Shown here: positions 16,643 to 25,136 of the stretch, piece after piece
Numbering within the stretch: position 1 is the first letter of the stretch
Layout: each line of letters opens with the position of its first letter
Assembly: GCA_003220535.1 (NCBI GenBank)
Contig: QHSU01000058.1
Coordinates: 62,001 to 126,000, forward strand
DNA length: 64,000 bases
Direction: 5' to 3'
Origin: Candidatus Rokuibacteriota bacterium
GTDB taxonomy: Bacteria; Methylomirabilota; Methylomirabilia; Rokubacteriales; CSP1-6
Translations under genes and position numbers: made by a program
The notes under the pieces: generated by a model
The model's input: the letters and a program-made list of their open reading frames with translations, nothing else
The model's database searches: none
What the model was told of the DNA's origin: nothing

Positions 16643-18172
16643 GTGACGCCCGACCATCTCCTCGCGCTCGTGTTCGTGGGAGGCGGGGTCGGCATGTTCG
16701 GTCTCTACCTGGACACCGCCTGGCATCGCACGCTCGGGCGCGACACGTTCTGGAGCCTGCCGCACCTCCTGATGTACGGCGGCGGAATGGCCGCCTACGC
16801 CTCGGCGGTCGGCGGCATCGCCCTCGCGAGCCGCTTCGGCTCGGAGGCGTTCGGCGGTCCTGTCTTGGGCCGGCGCAGGCTCCGATTCCCGCTCGGCTTC
16901 ACCGTTGCGCTCGTCGGCACGCTCGTCATCATCGCCGCCGTTCCCGTCGATGGCTGGTTCCACTGGACCTATGGGACCGACGTCCTCGTCTGGAGCTGGC
17001 CGCACATGCAGTTGCTCCTCGGCGCGGCGCTCGCCGACGTCGGCATCCTCCTCGCCCTCGCCGCTCAGCGCGGACGAGGCTGGTTCGGTCGTCCCAGCGT
17101 TTGGCCCCTGGCAATGACGCTGGTGGTAGTCGACCTCGTGCAGCGCGTCCATTACGGCCTCGCCCACTACACACAGGTCCCCGAGACGCGCACCCCGGAT
17201 TTCTACCCGCTGCTCGTCGCCCTCTCGGTGCCTGCGCTGCTGGTGACCGCGGCGCGCGCGATCGGCCCGTGGGCCCCGGTGGCCGTGGGCCTCCTCTTCT
17301 TCGGCGCCGCTCTCCTCGTGGACGTGACCCTCTCCCTGATCGACTTCGCACGCTACACGCTGACGCCGGTGTTCGCGCTCCCGGCCCTGGTCGTGAGCAC
17401 GCTCTATGCGGTCGCGGGCCGCGCTCGCGATCGTGCCGGGCTTGCGCTCCTGGCCGGGGCCCTGTTCGCTGCTGCGTTCGTCACGATCGAGTCCGTCTGG
17501 ATGGCCCGGGCTCTCGGGCACCCCTGGGCGGATCGCGCCGTGCTGGCGGCGCTGCCGGCGACCCTTGGTGCGGGCGCGCTGAGCGGTTGGGTCGGCTGGG
17601 TCCTCGGGGGGTTCGCGCGCGCCTTGGCACGCGAGATCTCGCCGGCCGTCGTCTTCGGCGGTCGCCGCCGGGCGCGCGCCGCCGCGGCCCTCGCCGTGGC
17701 GCTGGTCGCCGCCGGCTCCGTGAGCACGTATCGGCCGCAGCGGTTCGGCAAGCCGATGACCGTAGCCGAGATGCGGCTGGCGCCCGTGGAATCGTTCCCG
17801 GCGCAGGAGGCGATTTTCTGGGAGGTGCTGATCCTGGACGAATGGCCGGCGGCCGGCCGGATCCAAGCGTACAGCGAGGGAATCATCGAGCCCTTCCCGC
17901 TCCCCATCGGGCCCGCCTGGTGCGCCGAGACGCCGGAGCGGCTCGACGCGGAGCTGTCCGGCGTGCACTTCGGGCTCGAGATCAATGGCGAACGGATCGA
18001 TCTGGCACCCTATCGAGTCGTCCGCCGCCCCTTGCGCGACGGTCGTCACTGCGGGTGGGTCGGTGTCGCCGCCGCATTCGTCCGAGCCAGCGTCAACCGG
18101 TTCGTCTACGAGGTGGAGCGCGCCGAGGGGCGATCGAGCGTCGAGATGACGGTCGTGTTCAAGGATCCTTGA
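16643..18172 (+). CDS. polytopic membrane protein of unknown function
   Basis: 509 residues from the GTG at 16643. The frame is open from 16526, but the first 39 codons include the tRNA-like repeat and look non-coding. About ten hydrophobic helices fill residues 1-380, with histidines and acidic residues in 'DTAWHRTLGRDTFWSLPHLL', 'DGWFHWTYGTDVLVWSWPHM' and 'LVQRVHYGLAHYTQVPETRT' (possible metal or haem ligands). The last ~130 residues ('FWEVLILDEWPAAGRIQAYS...') form a soluble domain. Single gene, convergent with the GspC-like gene. Not recognised. Confidence 0.72.
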   Translation: MTPDHLLALVFVGGGVGMFGLYLDTAWHRTLGRDTFWSLPHLLMYGGGMAAYASAVGGIALASRFGSEAFGGPVLGRRRLRFPLGFTVALVGTLVIIAAVPVDGWFHWTYGTDVLVWSWPHMQLLLGAALADVGILLALAAQRGRGWFGRPSVWPLAMTLVVVDLVQRVHYGLAHYTQVPETRTPDFYPLLVALSVPALLVTAARAIGPWAPVAVGLLFFGAALLVDVTLSLIDFARYTLTPVFALPALVVSTLYAVAGRARDRAGLALLAGALFAAAFVTIESVWMARALGHPWADRAVLAALPATLGAGALSGWVGWVLGGFARALAREISPAVVFGGRRRARAAAALAVALVAAGSVSTYRPQRFGKPMTVAEMRLAPVESFPAQEAIFWEVLILDEWPAAGRIQAYSEGIIEPFPLPIGPAWCAETPERLDAELSGVHFGLEINGERIDLAPYRVVRRPLRDGRHCGWVGVAAAFVRASVNRFVYEVERAEGRSSVEMTVVFKDP

Positions 18173-18198
18173 GGTTCACGCCCGGCGGCGTTCGCGGA

Positions 18199-19029
18199 TC
18201 ACTCCTGCCGGCCGCGGGACCGTCGTGGGGAGTCCTCTTGAGGCGATGGCGCGACCGGCAGAGGCTCCTTTGGTCGGTGCAGCATGACCTCGAAGGGACC
18301 GTCGCCCCGCATGATCACCACTCGATCGAGCTCGATCCGTTCCACCAGTCCGCCGGCCAGTTTGTCCCCGGTCTTGTAGCCAAAGATTTGCTTCGTGACG
18401 AGATCTTGAAGGTACGCCAGGCGGGTGTCGCCGCTGACCACTACCCCATGGAGCGCCAAGGTTGGCGGGGGTGGCTGAATCGGGGTGATCGCTTCAGAGC
18501 GTGTCGGCTCGGAGCGATTCGGATGGAAGAGGGTCCGGGTCGCGATGACGTCGTAGACTCCACGGGGGCGCGAATTCGGCGCAACGTCGTGATTGCGAGG
18601 AGCAGTGACTACGACGGGCCGGGCGATGCGAGACGATGTTTGAAGATCGGGAGTGAAGAGGGCGTGGCCTATGCGGATGGAAAAGAAGACCGAGAGGCCG
18701 GCCATGGAGAGGTTGAGTGCGAGCACGGGCCTGGACATCGCCCACCCGCTCCGCGATTCTGAGCGCGCGGACAAAAGATCGAGGCACACAGTCCGGAATG
18801 TCGCCCACCGTATGCGCAAGGCCCACGACAGGCGTCGCGATGTCACGCCACTGAACGCGGCCAATCGCCATGCTACCGCGGTCCCCGTAACCAATCGCGC
18901 GAGTCCGCGTGAGAGGCGTCGGCGCACGCGGGTCGGATAGTCCATGTCGACCGGCGCGACAGAGACGAGCGGCGCGACCTCGCGATCGCGCCGCTCGCTC
19001 ACCTCAGCCACAATCGTTGGCTGGTCCAA
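18199..19029 (-). CDS. type II secretion GspC-like protein
   Basis: 276 codons. One membrane helix ('VLALNLSMAGLSVFFSIRIG', about residues 102-121), then a linker and a GspC homology-region-like domain: 'YDVIATRTLFHPNRS', 'TLALHGVVVSGDTRLAYLQD' and 'KIFGYKTGD'-type 'QIFGYKTGDKLAGGLVERIE'. GspC is the inner-membrane subunit that contacts the secretin. No PDZ domain follows; the tail is Pro/Arg rich. The first 97 codons are Arg-rich and less convincing; an ATG at 18738 with GGAG upstream would begin just before the helix and may be the real start. No other gsp gene is adjacent. Confidence 0.7.
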   Translation of the reverse strand: MDQPTIVAEVSERRDREVAPLVSVAPVDMDYPTRVRRRLSRGLARLVTGTAVAWRLAAFSGVTSRRLSWALRIRWATFRTVCLDLLSARSESRSGWAMSRPVLALNLSMAGLSVFFSIRIGHALFTPDLQTSSRIARPVVVTAPRNHDVAPNSRPRGVYDVIATRTLFHPNRSEPTRSEAITPIQPPPPTLALHGVVVSGDTRLAYLQDLVTKQIFGYKTGDKLAGGLVERIELDRVVIMRGDGPFEVMLHRPKEPLPVAPSPQEDSPRRSRGRQE

Positions 19030-19044
19030 CGAACAGCGCTCGGA

Positions 19045-20442
19045 CTAGTCGTCGTCGTCCTCTGACGACGGCCTCCCGTACACCGCGATACACCCCTTCA
19101 AGCAGTCGGGGAAGGCGTTGTTCGCCGCCAAGGGTACGAACACATGGTTGTTCTCGGCATTGGCCGCCACCGAATGCGCTGTCCCAGCGGGATGCGGGTT
19201 TGGCGCGGGCGCCACGCGCGCCGGAACGTTGAGCGTCGGCACGAGCTGGAGCAGCTTCTGTTTTTCCGCGTCGATCACGCCGAGAATGGCGGCACCCTGG
19301 GCCGTGAGGACGGGCGCGGTTACCGCGGTTCCGACTGGGGACCGCGGCGGGGTAATCGCATTGGGGGCGAGAGGGCTGCCGGAGGACGCGGTGTAGTAGT
19401 TACCGTCGCCCTTGTTGAACCAGACTTCGTCTCCGGGCCCCACGTCGAACAAGATCTTATCGATGTTGCCCGTTTTGGCGTCCAGGATCACATACCTGGG
19501 CTTCGCGGAATTTATATCCTTGTCCGCATTCGCGGTCCATACACCGCCCGCCGTATCGAAGACCGTATTGCAGCCGACAAGCAGATCTTCCTTGGGACCG
19601 AGGGCGAGGCCGGCCGGCGAGCAGAACTCCACCGGATAGGTCGCCTCCACCGTGCCAGTCGTCGAGATGCGCAAGACCCCTCCGTGCGAAGCCGTCGGCC
19701 CGATCTGCGGGATGGAGAGATAGAACTTGCCGGTGCCGGGATCCCACACTGGTTGTTCGGCGCCGTTCGTGGCATCGACGCCATGGGCCGCATCGAAGTC
19801 TATGTTCGTCACGACGGTGAGGGCGCCAGTCGAATTGTTGACTTTGATCAAGGTGCCAAACGGCGGATCTGAAGCATTGTTGATCACCAGGAGCAGCCCA
19901 TCCCTCGGATCGTACGCGAGCTCATCTGCACGTGTCGGTTCGCCGGCCTTCGTGAAGACCTCGCTGACCGTCGTGGGCGGGCTAGTCCTGAGATCGAACG
20001 TAAGCACGCGGCTGGGGGCGTCGGTCACGAAGAGCCAGGGAAACGCGGCGACGACGCCGTTGGGACCGGCGCAATCGTTTGCAGCGGCGGCCGGCACACA
20101 TGGCACGAACCCGGCGAACGGGGCGTGGCCGTTGTTCGGGAAAATCTGCGTGACAAACGTATCCGTCTTGGCGTTGACGACGTCGACGGCCTTGTTGGAA
20201 CGATCGGCGAGATAGTAGGTCTGGGTCGTCTGGTCGACGAAACTGATATCGAAGGAGTACAGAGCGCCGGCCGTACTATTCGCGGAGCTCACGGGCACCG
20301 GAATCGTCTTGAGAAGCTTGACCGGTCCTTTGACCCTTCCGTGGTCCCGGTCGTCAGCTCGGCCCGATCCGGTGCCCAGCAGCAGGAAGGGAACGGAAAC
20401 GAGGAGAAGCAGGAACAGTGTGAGCGAGCACTTTCGCGTCAT
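19045..20442 (-). CDS. secreted beta-propeller-like protein
   Basis: 465 residues. Signal peptide 'LTLFLLLLVSVPFLLLGTGS' in the first 30 residues. The mature protein has repeating blocks typical of YVTN/SMP-30-like propellers: 'YYLADRSNKAVDVVNAKTDT', 'PWLFVTDAPSRVLTFDLRTS', 'DELAYDPRDGLLLVINNASD', 'GLALGPKEDLLVGCNTVFD', 'PRYVILDAKTGNID', and near the end 'HSVAANAENNHVFVPLAAN' and 'GCIAVYG'. The tail is DDDD. ATG at 20442 chosen for the GGGGAGA upstream and the signal peptide. Enzymatic activity cannot be inferred. Confidence 0.75.
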   Translation of the reverse strand: MTRKCSLTLFLLLLVSVPFLLLGTGSGRADDRDHGRVKGPVKLLKTIPVPVSSANSTAGALYSFDISFVDQTTQTYYLADRSNKAVDVVNAKTDTFVTQIFPNNGHAPFAGFVPCVPAAAANDCAGPNGVVAAFPWLFVTDAPSRVLTFDLRTSPPTTVSEVFTKAGEPTRADELAYDPRDGLLLVINNASDPPFGTLIKVNNSTGALTVVTNIDFDAAHGVDATNGAEQPVWDPGTGKFYLSIPQIGPTASHGGVLRISTTGTVEATYPVEFCSPAGLALGPKEDLLVGCNTVFDTAGGVWTANADKDINSAKPRYVILDAKTGNIDKILFDVGPGDEVWFNKGDGNYYTASSGSPLAPNAITPPRSPVGTAVTAPVLTAQGAAILGVIDAEKQKLLQLVPTLNVPARVAPAPNPHPAGTAHSVAANAENNHVFVPLAANNAFPDCLKGCIAVYGRPSSEDDDD

Positions 20443-20604
20443 TGCGGGATCTCCCCTTGTGAACCGCCACTGTGAGGCCACACGTCCATTTCGCTCTCAC
20501 GGCCTGCGCCGCGCGTGCATGACGAGATGGGATTCTCGGACGGCCCTCGCCTCGATCGGCGTCGCCGTTCGGAGGAGGTTCTTGCGTCTAAGCGACCTTC
20601 GCCG

Positions 20605-20913
20605 CTAGACGCTGCCGCGACGGACGGGAGGGGCTCGGGTCGGAGGCGACGAGCGCGCGCGGGAGCGAACTGGGCGCTCAGCGGTCTGAGAAAGGGCGCT
20701 AACAACCACATGAACCGGGTTCCTATCCCGAATCAAGTGGGGCGCGACAGCGCCGACGTCCGACGTGATCAGGAAGATCACGTCGTCGTGGTCATTGTCG
20801 TCCCAGAAGCCGGTAATCCAGGTAGGGTCGGGAGGAGTGGCATACGCGAGCGGCGCCAGCACGGTAACCGCGCCGAGCAGCACCAAGGCCAGGACCGGCG
20901 GCCCAAGCTTCAT
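20605..20913 (-). CDS. small exported protein, PPDPTWI-GFWDD family, copy 1
   Basis: 102 residues. Signal peptide (1-25, 'VLALVLLGAVTVLAPLAYA'), then 'TPPDPTWITGFWDDNDHDDV' and 'IFLITSDVGAVAPHLI'. The remainder is basic and poorly structured. It shares the signal peptide end, the PPDPTWI.GFWDD.D.D.V core and the length with the gene at 22022-22330, 1.1 kb away on the same strand. A ribosome site (gagggga) precedes the ATG. Function unknown. Confidence 0.65.
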   Translation of the reverse strand: MKLGPPVLALVLLGAVTVLAPLAYATPPDPTWITGFWDDNDHDDVIFLITSDVGAVAPHLIRDRNPVHVVVSALSQTAERPVRSRARSSPPTRAPPVRRGSV

Positions 20914-21021
20914 CGCGGGTCCCCTCTATACGCCGCTCGCCTCGGAAAAGCAACCGCGAACCCAGTCATGGGCTCTTCGTCGATGATCAAATCGGTGAAC
21001 ATGAGCTTGCGAGCGCCTCGT

Positions 21022-21924
21022 CTAGAAACGCACACTCAGTCGTGCCCGTATTCCGTTGTCGATGAGCTCGAAGAGGTTGTTGTCCTCTCGGCTCTGCTCG
21101 TGCTGAAAGAAGTACGTGAAGTGGTAGTCGAGCTCGAGCTCGATCCCGCTGCGCCAGCGGTATGCGAGGCCGGCGTCGGCATCGGCATGGCTCTGCTGCA
21201 GATACACCGTGCCGCCTTCCTGACGCAGGCTGTCGACCCGTGGTAGCCCGCCGCCCGCGACGGCCAACCGCACCAGCCAGTGGTCACCGAGCGGATGATC
21301 CCAGCGCAGCCCGGCGATTGGGACCGGCAGCTCCTGGAGATAGAAATCCTCGCTGTTGCTGTGCCCGTGGCCCGACAGCGTCGGATTGAAGTTCACGTAG
21401 GTCAACCCGAGGCTGCCAATGAGCTGCTGGGCAGGCGAGCTCGAAAGCGTGCGCTCATACGCGAGGCTCAAGCGGGAGAAGTCAGCGTTGGCGTGGAGCG
21501 GACCAGGCTTGAATTCCTCCCCGTTGTAGACGACGGACTGTCGGGGCGTGCTGTCGCCGCGCAGAAAATAGTAGAGGACGCTGGCGCGAACGGCGTCGCG
21601 AGGGGTGATGTGAAAAGCCACACTCCCCTCGACGGCCTCGGAAACGTGAATCCCAAGGTCGCTGAGGCGCAGGCGCGTGCCGGGCGTGCCTCCTCCCGCA
21701 CCGCTCGAGGCGGAAGATTCTCCGACCTGGAGCCGGCCAATGGGGACGCCGACACGACCATCGAGGGTGGTCTCCCACCGCTCCGTCGCGCGGCGGCCCT
21801 CGGCCACCGCATCGCCGGCGGGAGCAGGTGTGCTCTCGCCGAGGGTCTGCGCCCACCCTGCCAGAGGAACCACCAGCGTCACCAGCAGAATCACCGCGAA
21901 CGTCGACACACCCTGTCGCGTCAT
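21022..21924 (-). CDS. outer-membrane beta-barrel protein
   Basis: 300 residues with signal peptide (1-25, ends GWAQ). The mature part has amphipathic beta strands: 'VEGSVAFHITPRDAVRASVL', 'FSRLSLAYERTLSSSPAQQL', 'LIGSLGLTYVNFNPTLSGHG', 'GLAYRWRSGIELELDYHFTY', and ends 'RARLSVRF' with the C-terminal Phe of OMPs. Strong ribosome site gcaggagg seven bases before ATG. Lies between the two PPDPTWI-GFWDD genes on the same strand, so the three may be one transcription unit. Family unassigned. Confidence 0.78.
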   Translation of the reverse strand: MTRQGVSTFAVILLVTLVVPLAGWAQTLGESTPAPAGDAVAEGRRATERWETTLDGRVGVPIGRLQVGESSASSGAGGGTPGTRLRLSDLGIHVSEAVEGSVAFHITPRDAVRASVLYYFLRGDSTPRQSVVYNGEEFKPGPLHANADFSRLSLAYERTLSSSPAQQLIGSLGLTYVNFNPTLSGHGHSNSEDFYLQELPVPIAGLRWDHPLGDHWLVRLAVAGGGLPRVDSLRQEGGTVYLQQSHADADAGLAYRWRSGIELELDYHFTYFFQHEQSREDNNLFELIDNGIRARLSVRF

Positions 21925-22021
21925 GCTTGGCCTCCTGCACGTGCGCGAGAAGCTACGGGCCGTGGGCGAGCGCGGGCGGACGTTCCTCCGCGACCGGGCG
22001 CCGGACCCCTTCAGGCGTGAA

Positions 22022-22330
22022 TCAGCAGTGCGACGACGAGCTTACGGGCGGAGCGCGCGGGTGGCTGTCGCTGCGAAGATGCGTCGGAACGAAATCCGGA
22101 CCTGCCGGCTCGACGTGGGCGGTCGAGATCAGGAACGGCTCCACGTCGACCCCGGCCGCCGCGAGAATCGCGGCGGTGCTCGCGATGTAGACGACCACCG
22201 TGTCGAAGTCGTCGTCATCCCAGAAGCCGCCGATCCAGGTGGGATCGGGAGGATCCGCATAGGCGGCCGGCGCCAGGCCCGCAAGGAGCGCGGTGACGAG
22301 CAGCACCAGGAAGGTACGGGCGGACAGCAC
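22022..22330 (-). CDS. small exported protein, PPDPTWI-GFWDD family, copy 2
   Basis: 102 residues from a GTG. Signal peptide 'TFLVLLVTALLAGLAPAAYA', then 'DPPDPTWIGGFWDDDDFDTV' and 'VVYIASTAAILAAAGVDVEP'. Paralogue of 20605-20913; similarity is strongest in the PPDPTWI core and vanishes in the C-terminal third. Start codon uncertain (no strong Shine-Dalgarno). Function unknown. Confidence 0.62.
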   Translation of the reverse strand: MLSARTFLVLLVTALLAGLAPAAYADPPDPTWIGGFWDDDDFDTVVVYIASTAAILAAAGVDVEPFLISTAHVEPAGPDFVPTHLRSDSHPRAPPVSSSSHC

Positions 22331-22422
22331 GCCACATGATGGCCTCCGCCGTGACCAGGGTCAAGACCCTCGCGGTGCCGAACGTGCGAACGGCGATGGG
22401 CGACGAACTGGGCGGCGGACCC

Positions 22423-22872
22423 TCAGCGCTGGCGCCACTGACGGATCTGCTCGGCGTGCTCGCGGTAGTGCCCCGCCGCGACGCCATCCACGAGCCCCGA
22501 CGCCGCCCGGCCCTGGGCGAATTGCTCGTCGGCCAGGCGTGAGGCGGCGCTCAGCAGGTCGCGATGGGAAGCGTCCAGCTCGCGCAAGATGTCGGCCGGC
22601 GTGCGCTCCCGGCGGGCCTCCACGAAGCGGGCGTTCCAGCTGTCCGAGTTGTCGTAGAAGCCGTCGGGATACGGCGCCTCGCCCTGGCCCAGCCGGACCA
22701 GCGCCGGGATCATCTCGCGATGCCACCCAGTGATGTGGGCGACGATCTCGCGCACGCCCCAGCTCCCGAGCCACACCTGGCTCATCTGGACGTCGTCGAG
22801 GCCCTTGATAGCCGCCTTGAGCCCGTCGTACTCCTGCTCGGCTTGCTGGAGCAGCTCCTGCTTGGCTCCCAT
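22423..22872 (-). CDS. DinB/ClbS-like family protein
   Basis: 149 residues; four-helix DinB fold. Visible: 'LQQAEQEYDGLKAAIKGLDD', 'GSWGVREIVAHITGWHREMI' (first metal-site His), and C-terminal 'AAGHYREHAEQIRQW' with the H-x-x-E-H pattern. Such proteins are typically metal-dependent thiol-related or bacillithiol/mycothiol S-transferase-like enzymes or toxin-protection proteins; the substrate here is unknown. ATG at 22872 has caggagg seven bases upstream; the longer frame is not supported. Divergent from the AraC regulator. Confidence 0.85.
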   Translation of the reverse strand: MGAKQELLQQAEQEYDGLKAAIKGLDDVQMSQVWLGSWGVREIVAHITGWHREMIPALVRLGQGEAPYPDGFYDNSDSWNARFVEARRERTPADILRELDASHRDLLSAASRLADEQFAQGRAASGLVDGVAAGHYREHAEQIRQWRQR

Positions 22873-23020
22873 GTCTGCCTCCTGTCGTCGAGGGTGTGGT
22901 CGGTCCATCGCCCGCTGAGACACCGGAGCCGGCGGTTCGTGAAAGGGTGCCGGGCGCGGCCACGACCACGGAGGTCTCCCCGCGATTGCCCGGCATCGCC
23001 GCCACCGATAGACTCTGGAA

Positions 23021-23872
23021 ATGGCGGCCACGACGATCCTGCGGCGTGCGGCGATCTCGGTCATCGACTACCAGTGCAGTGCCGGGCCGACCGATAAGCC
23101 GTTCGTCGAGCTGCACGGCAACTCGTCCATCTCCTATGTTCGCCGGGGCAGCTTCGGCTATCACTACCGAGGCGAATCGTTCGAGCTGGTCGCAGGCTCG
23201 ATCCTCGTCGGTCATCGCGGCGACGAGTACATGTGCACGCACGACCACCACGTCTGTGGCGACGAATGTCTGTCCTTTCAGCTCACGCCGGCGCTCCTCG
23301 AGATGATCGGCGATCGGACAGAGATCTGGCGGACCGGTTGCGTCCCGCCGCTACCCGAGCTGATGGTACTCGGCGAGCTCGCGCAGTCGGCCGCCGAGGG
23401 CAGGAGCGACGTCAGCCTCGACGAGGCGGGCATGCTGTTCGCCGCCCGCTTCGTCGAGGTCGTCTCGGCGCGGAAGCGAAACCCACCGTCCGCGCGGGCA
23501 CGCGATCGCCGCCGCGCGGTGAACGCGGCGCTCTGGATGGACGCGCATTCGCACGAGTCGATTGATCTCGAGCGTGCCGCGAGAGAAGCCGGGCTCAGCG
23601 CGTTTCACTTCCTGCGGCTCTTCGCTGGCATTCTCGGCGTGACCCCGCACCAGTACCTGGTTCGCTCCCGGCTGCGCCACGCGGCCAGGCTCCTGGCCGA
23701 CGACGCGCGCTCGATCACCGCAGTCGCGCTCGACGTCGGGTTCGCCGACCTCTCCAACTTCGTGCGCACGTTCCATCGTGCCGCCGGAGTCTCGCCTCGC
23801 AGCTTCCGCCGGGCGGCGAAAGGCGATCGCAAGATTTTCCAGGATCGGCTGGCCGTGCCCCTCCCACGCTGA
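23021..23872 (+). CDS. AraC family transcriptional regulator
   Basis: 283 residues. N-terminal cupin-like sensor region (residues about 25-110, '[20 protein letters not shown]'), with His/Cys-rich '[12 protein letters not shown]'. C-terminal double helix-turn-helix (about 165-265): '[20 protein letters not shown]', '[20 protein letters not shown]' and '[20 protein letters not shown]', ending in the AraC signature. DNA-binding activator or repressor of an unknown target; the divergent DinB gene is the nearest candidate. The His/Cys cluster at about residues 72-83 may bind metal. Confidence 0.9.
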   Translation: MAATTILRRAAISVIDYQCSAGPTDKPFVELHGNSSISYVRRGSFGYHYRGESFELVAGSILVGHRGDEYMCTHDHHVCGDECLSFQLTPALLEMIGDRTEIWRTGCVPPLPELMVLGELAQSAAEGRSDVSLDEAGMLFAARFVEVVSARKRNPPSARARDRRRAVNAALWMDAHSHESIDLERAAREAGLSAFHFLRLFAGILGVTPHQYLVRSRLRHAARLLADDARSITAVALDVGFADLSNFVRTFHRAAGVSPRSFRRAAKGDRKIFQDRLAVPLPR

Positions 23873-23890
23873 GCGTCGGAGGAGACGGCA

Positions 23891-23947
23891 ATGCTGAGCC
23901 ATGTCCAGGTCGTGAAGACTATGTACGAGGCATTCGGGCGTGGTCCA
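23891..23947 (+). pseudogene. 5' stub of an NTF2/SnoaL-like gene
   Basis: A good ribosome site (ggaggagacggca) and ATG are followed by 'MLSHVQVVKTMYEAFGRG', the classic opening of a SnoaL/NTF2-like domain, after which the sequence becomes meaningless. About 18 codons remain of an expected ~130. The break coincides with the 3' end of the convergent nuclease-fold gene. Confidence 0.55.
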
Positions 23948-23981
23948 GGGCCAACAAGGCAACGGGGAAGCTGGGCGCGGG

Positions 23982-25043
23982 TTACCGCCTCGAGGCCACG
24001 CAGCCGTCGTGACGCGCGTCTTCGATCGTCGCGTAGCACCGCTCGGGCTTCACCGTGCTGTAGAACGCACCGTCGGGCAGGTGGTAGACGCACCGGCCGC
24101 CGGTGGAGGCGGTGATCTGGCCCTTGATGAGCTGGGGAACCGGACACGCCCAGACGCCGTCGGGCGGGACCCCGGTACGCCCCTCGGCGCCCGGGCGAGC
24201 GGTCTGCTCGACCGCCGACGGCGTGGTCGGCTCCGAGGGATCGGCCCACAGTCCGCGCCGCTGGTCTCGGGCCTCCTGCTCCGCCGTCACGAACACCTCG
24301 CGGTATCGCACGTTCGGCTGAACCGTCATGACCTCGGCGGCGCCGCGACGAACGAGCTCGGCGTTGACCATCCTGTCCGCGACGTAGACGTAGGCCAGCA
24401 GCCGTCCCTCACGGTCGCGCTCCTGGGCGTCGAGCTCGAGCCGGATCTGCTGGCGCCCGACCAGCTGGCGGTTCGCCTCCGCGGCCTCACCCACGACCGG
24501 CTCCACGCTCCGCGGCGAGCGGTTGGCCTCCTGGGGGTTGATCCCGATGTAGCGGACCGTCTCCGCACGATTACCGAGGTTGACGAGAATGGTGTTTCCG
24601 TCGATGACCTCGACGACCTGGCCGACGAGGATCTGCGGAGCCCCCGCCGCGCGGGTCGCGCTGCCCCACGCCGCCCAGAGCTGCGTACGGGTCAGCGTGA
24701 TCTCCTGGTCGGGAAGAAACAAGCGGCACTCGACCGCATTGAGCATCGTCTCGACGAGGTTGCGCGAGATCGCGTAGATCGCACCGTCCTCCGACCGCGT
24801 CAGCGGCATCGTCCACCGGGTTCCGTCACACGCGATGTCGACCGTCGGGTAGACGGGAGCTCCACGACCCGTCACCTGGACGTACCGCTGGCTGGTCTTT
24901 GGATCGCTGCCCAAGACGACGCGCGGCCCTCCCGAGGTCCCCTCTTGACCGACGGCGAGTTGAGCGCGGGCTGTGAGCGCCGTGGAAAGAACGACCTGGA
25001 GGGCGACGAAGATGGTTGCCGTGGCGAAGCCGAGCCGCCCCAT
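23982..25043 (-). CDS. secreted staphylococcal nuclease-like protein with C-terminal sunset-type domain
   Basis: 353 residues: signal peptide (1-27), an N-terminal region of about 110 residues with two Cys ('DIACDGTRW', 'AVECRLFL'), an SNase-like fold at about 138-268 ('GQVVEVIDGNTILVNLGNRA', 'VRYIGINPQEAN', 'LELDAQERDREGRLLAYVYV', 'AELVRRGAAEV', 'EQEARDQRRGLW') and a C-terminal module at about 304-353 ('IKGQITASTGGRCVYHLPDG', 'KPERCYATIEDARHDGCVAS'). In nucleases the Arg of 'RYIGI' is 'R.RLxGIDAPE'; the acidic DAPE is replaced by NPQE, so catalysis is doubtful. Confidence 0.78.
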   Translation of the reverse strand: MGRLGFATATIFVALQVVLSTALTARAQLAVGQEGTSGGPRVVLGSDPKTSQRYVQVTGRGAPVYPTVDIACDGTRWTMPLTRSEDGAIYAISRNLVETMLNAVECRLFLPDQEITLTRTQLWAAWGSATRAAGAPQILVGQVVEVIDGNTILVNLGNRAETVRYIGINPQEANRSPRSVEPVVGEAAEANRQLVGRQQIRLELDAQERDREGRLLAYVYVADRMVNAELVRRGAAEVMTVQPNVRYREVFVTAEQEARDQRRGLWADPSEPTTPSAVEQTARPGAEGRTGVPPDGVWACPVPQLIKGQITASTGGRCVYHLPDGAFYSTVKPERCYATIEDARHDGCVASRR

Positions 25044-25136
25044 TACAGAAGATCCGCGGGCGGGAAGGGGGGAGCGGGGGGAAGGGGGGAAACGGTGTTG
25101 GCCCCGCCCCCCGATTCCCGCCGTCCCATCACACGC

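Noticed and set aside
25044..25136. G/C-run region after the Pal-like gene as a G-quadruplex or origin element
   Set aside because: Runs of G and C are present but without iterons or DnaA boxes; a loose terminator hairpin is the simplest reading.
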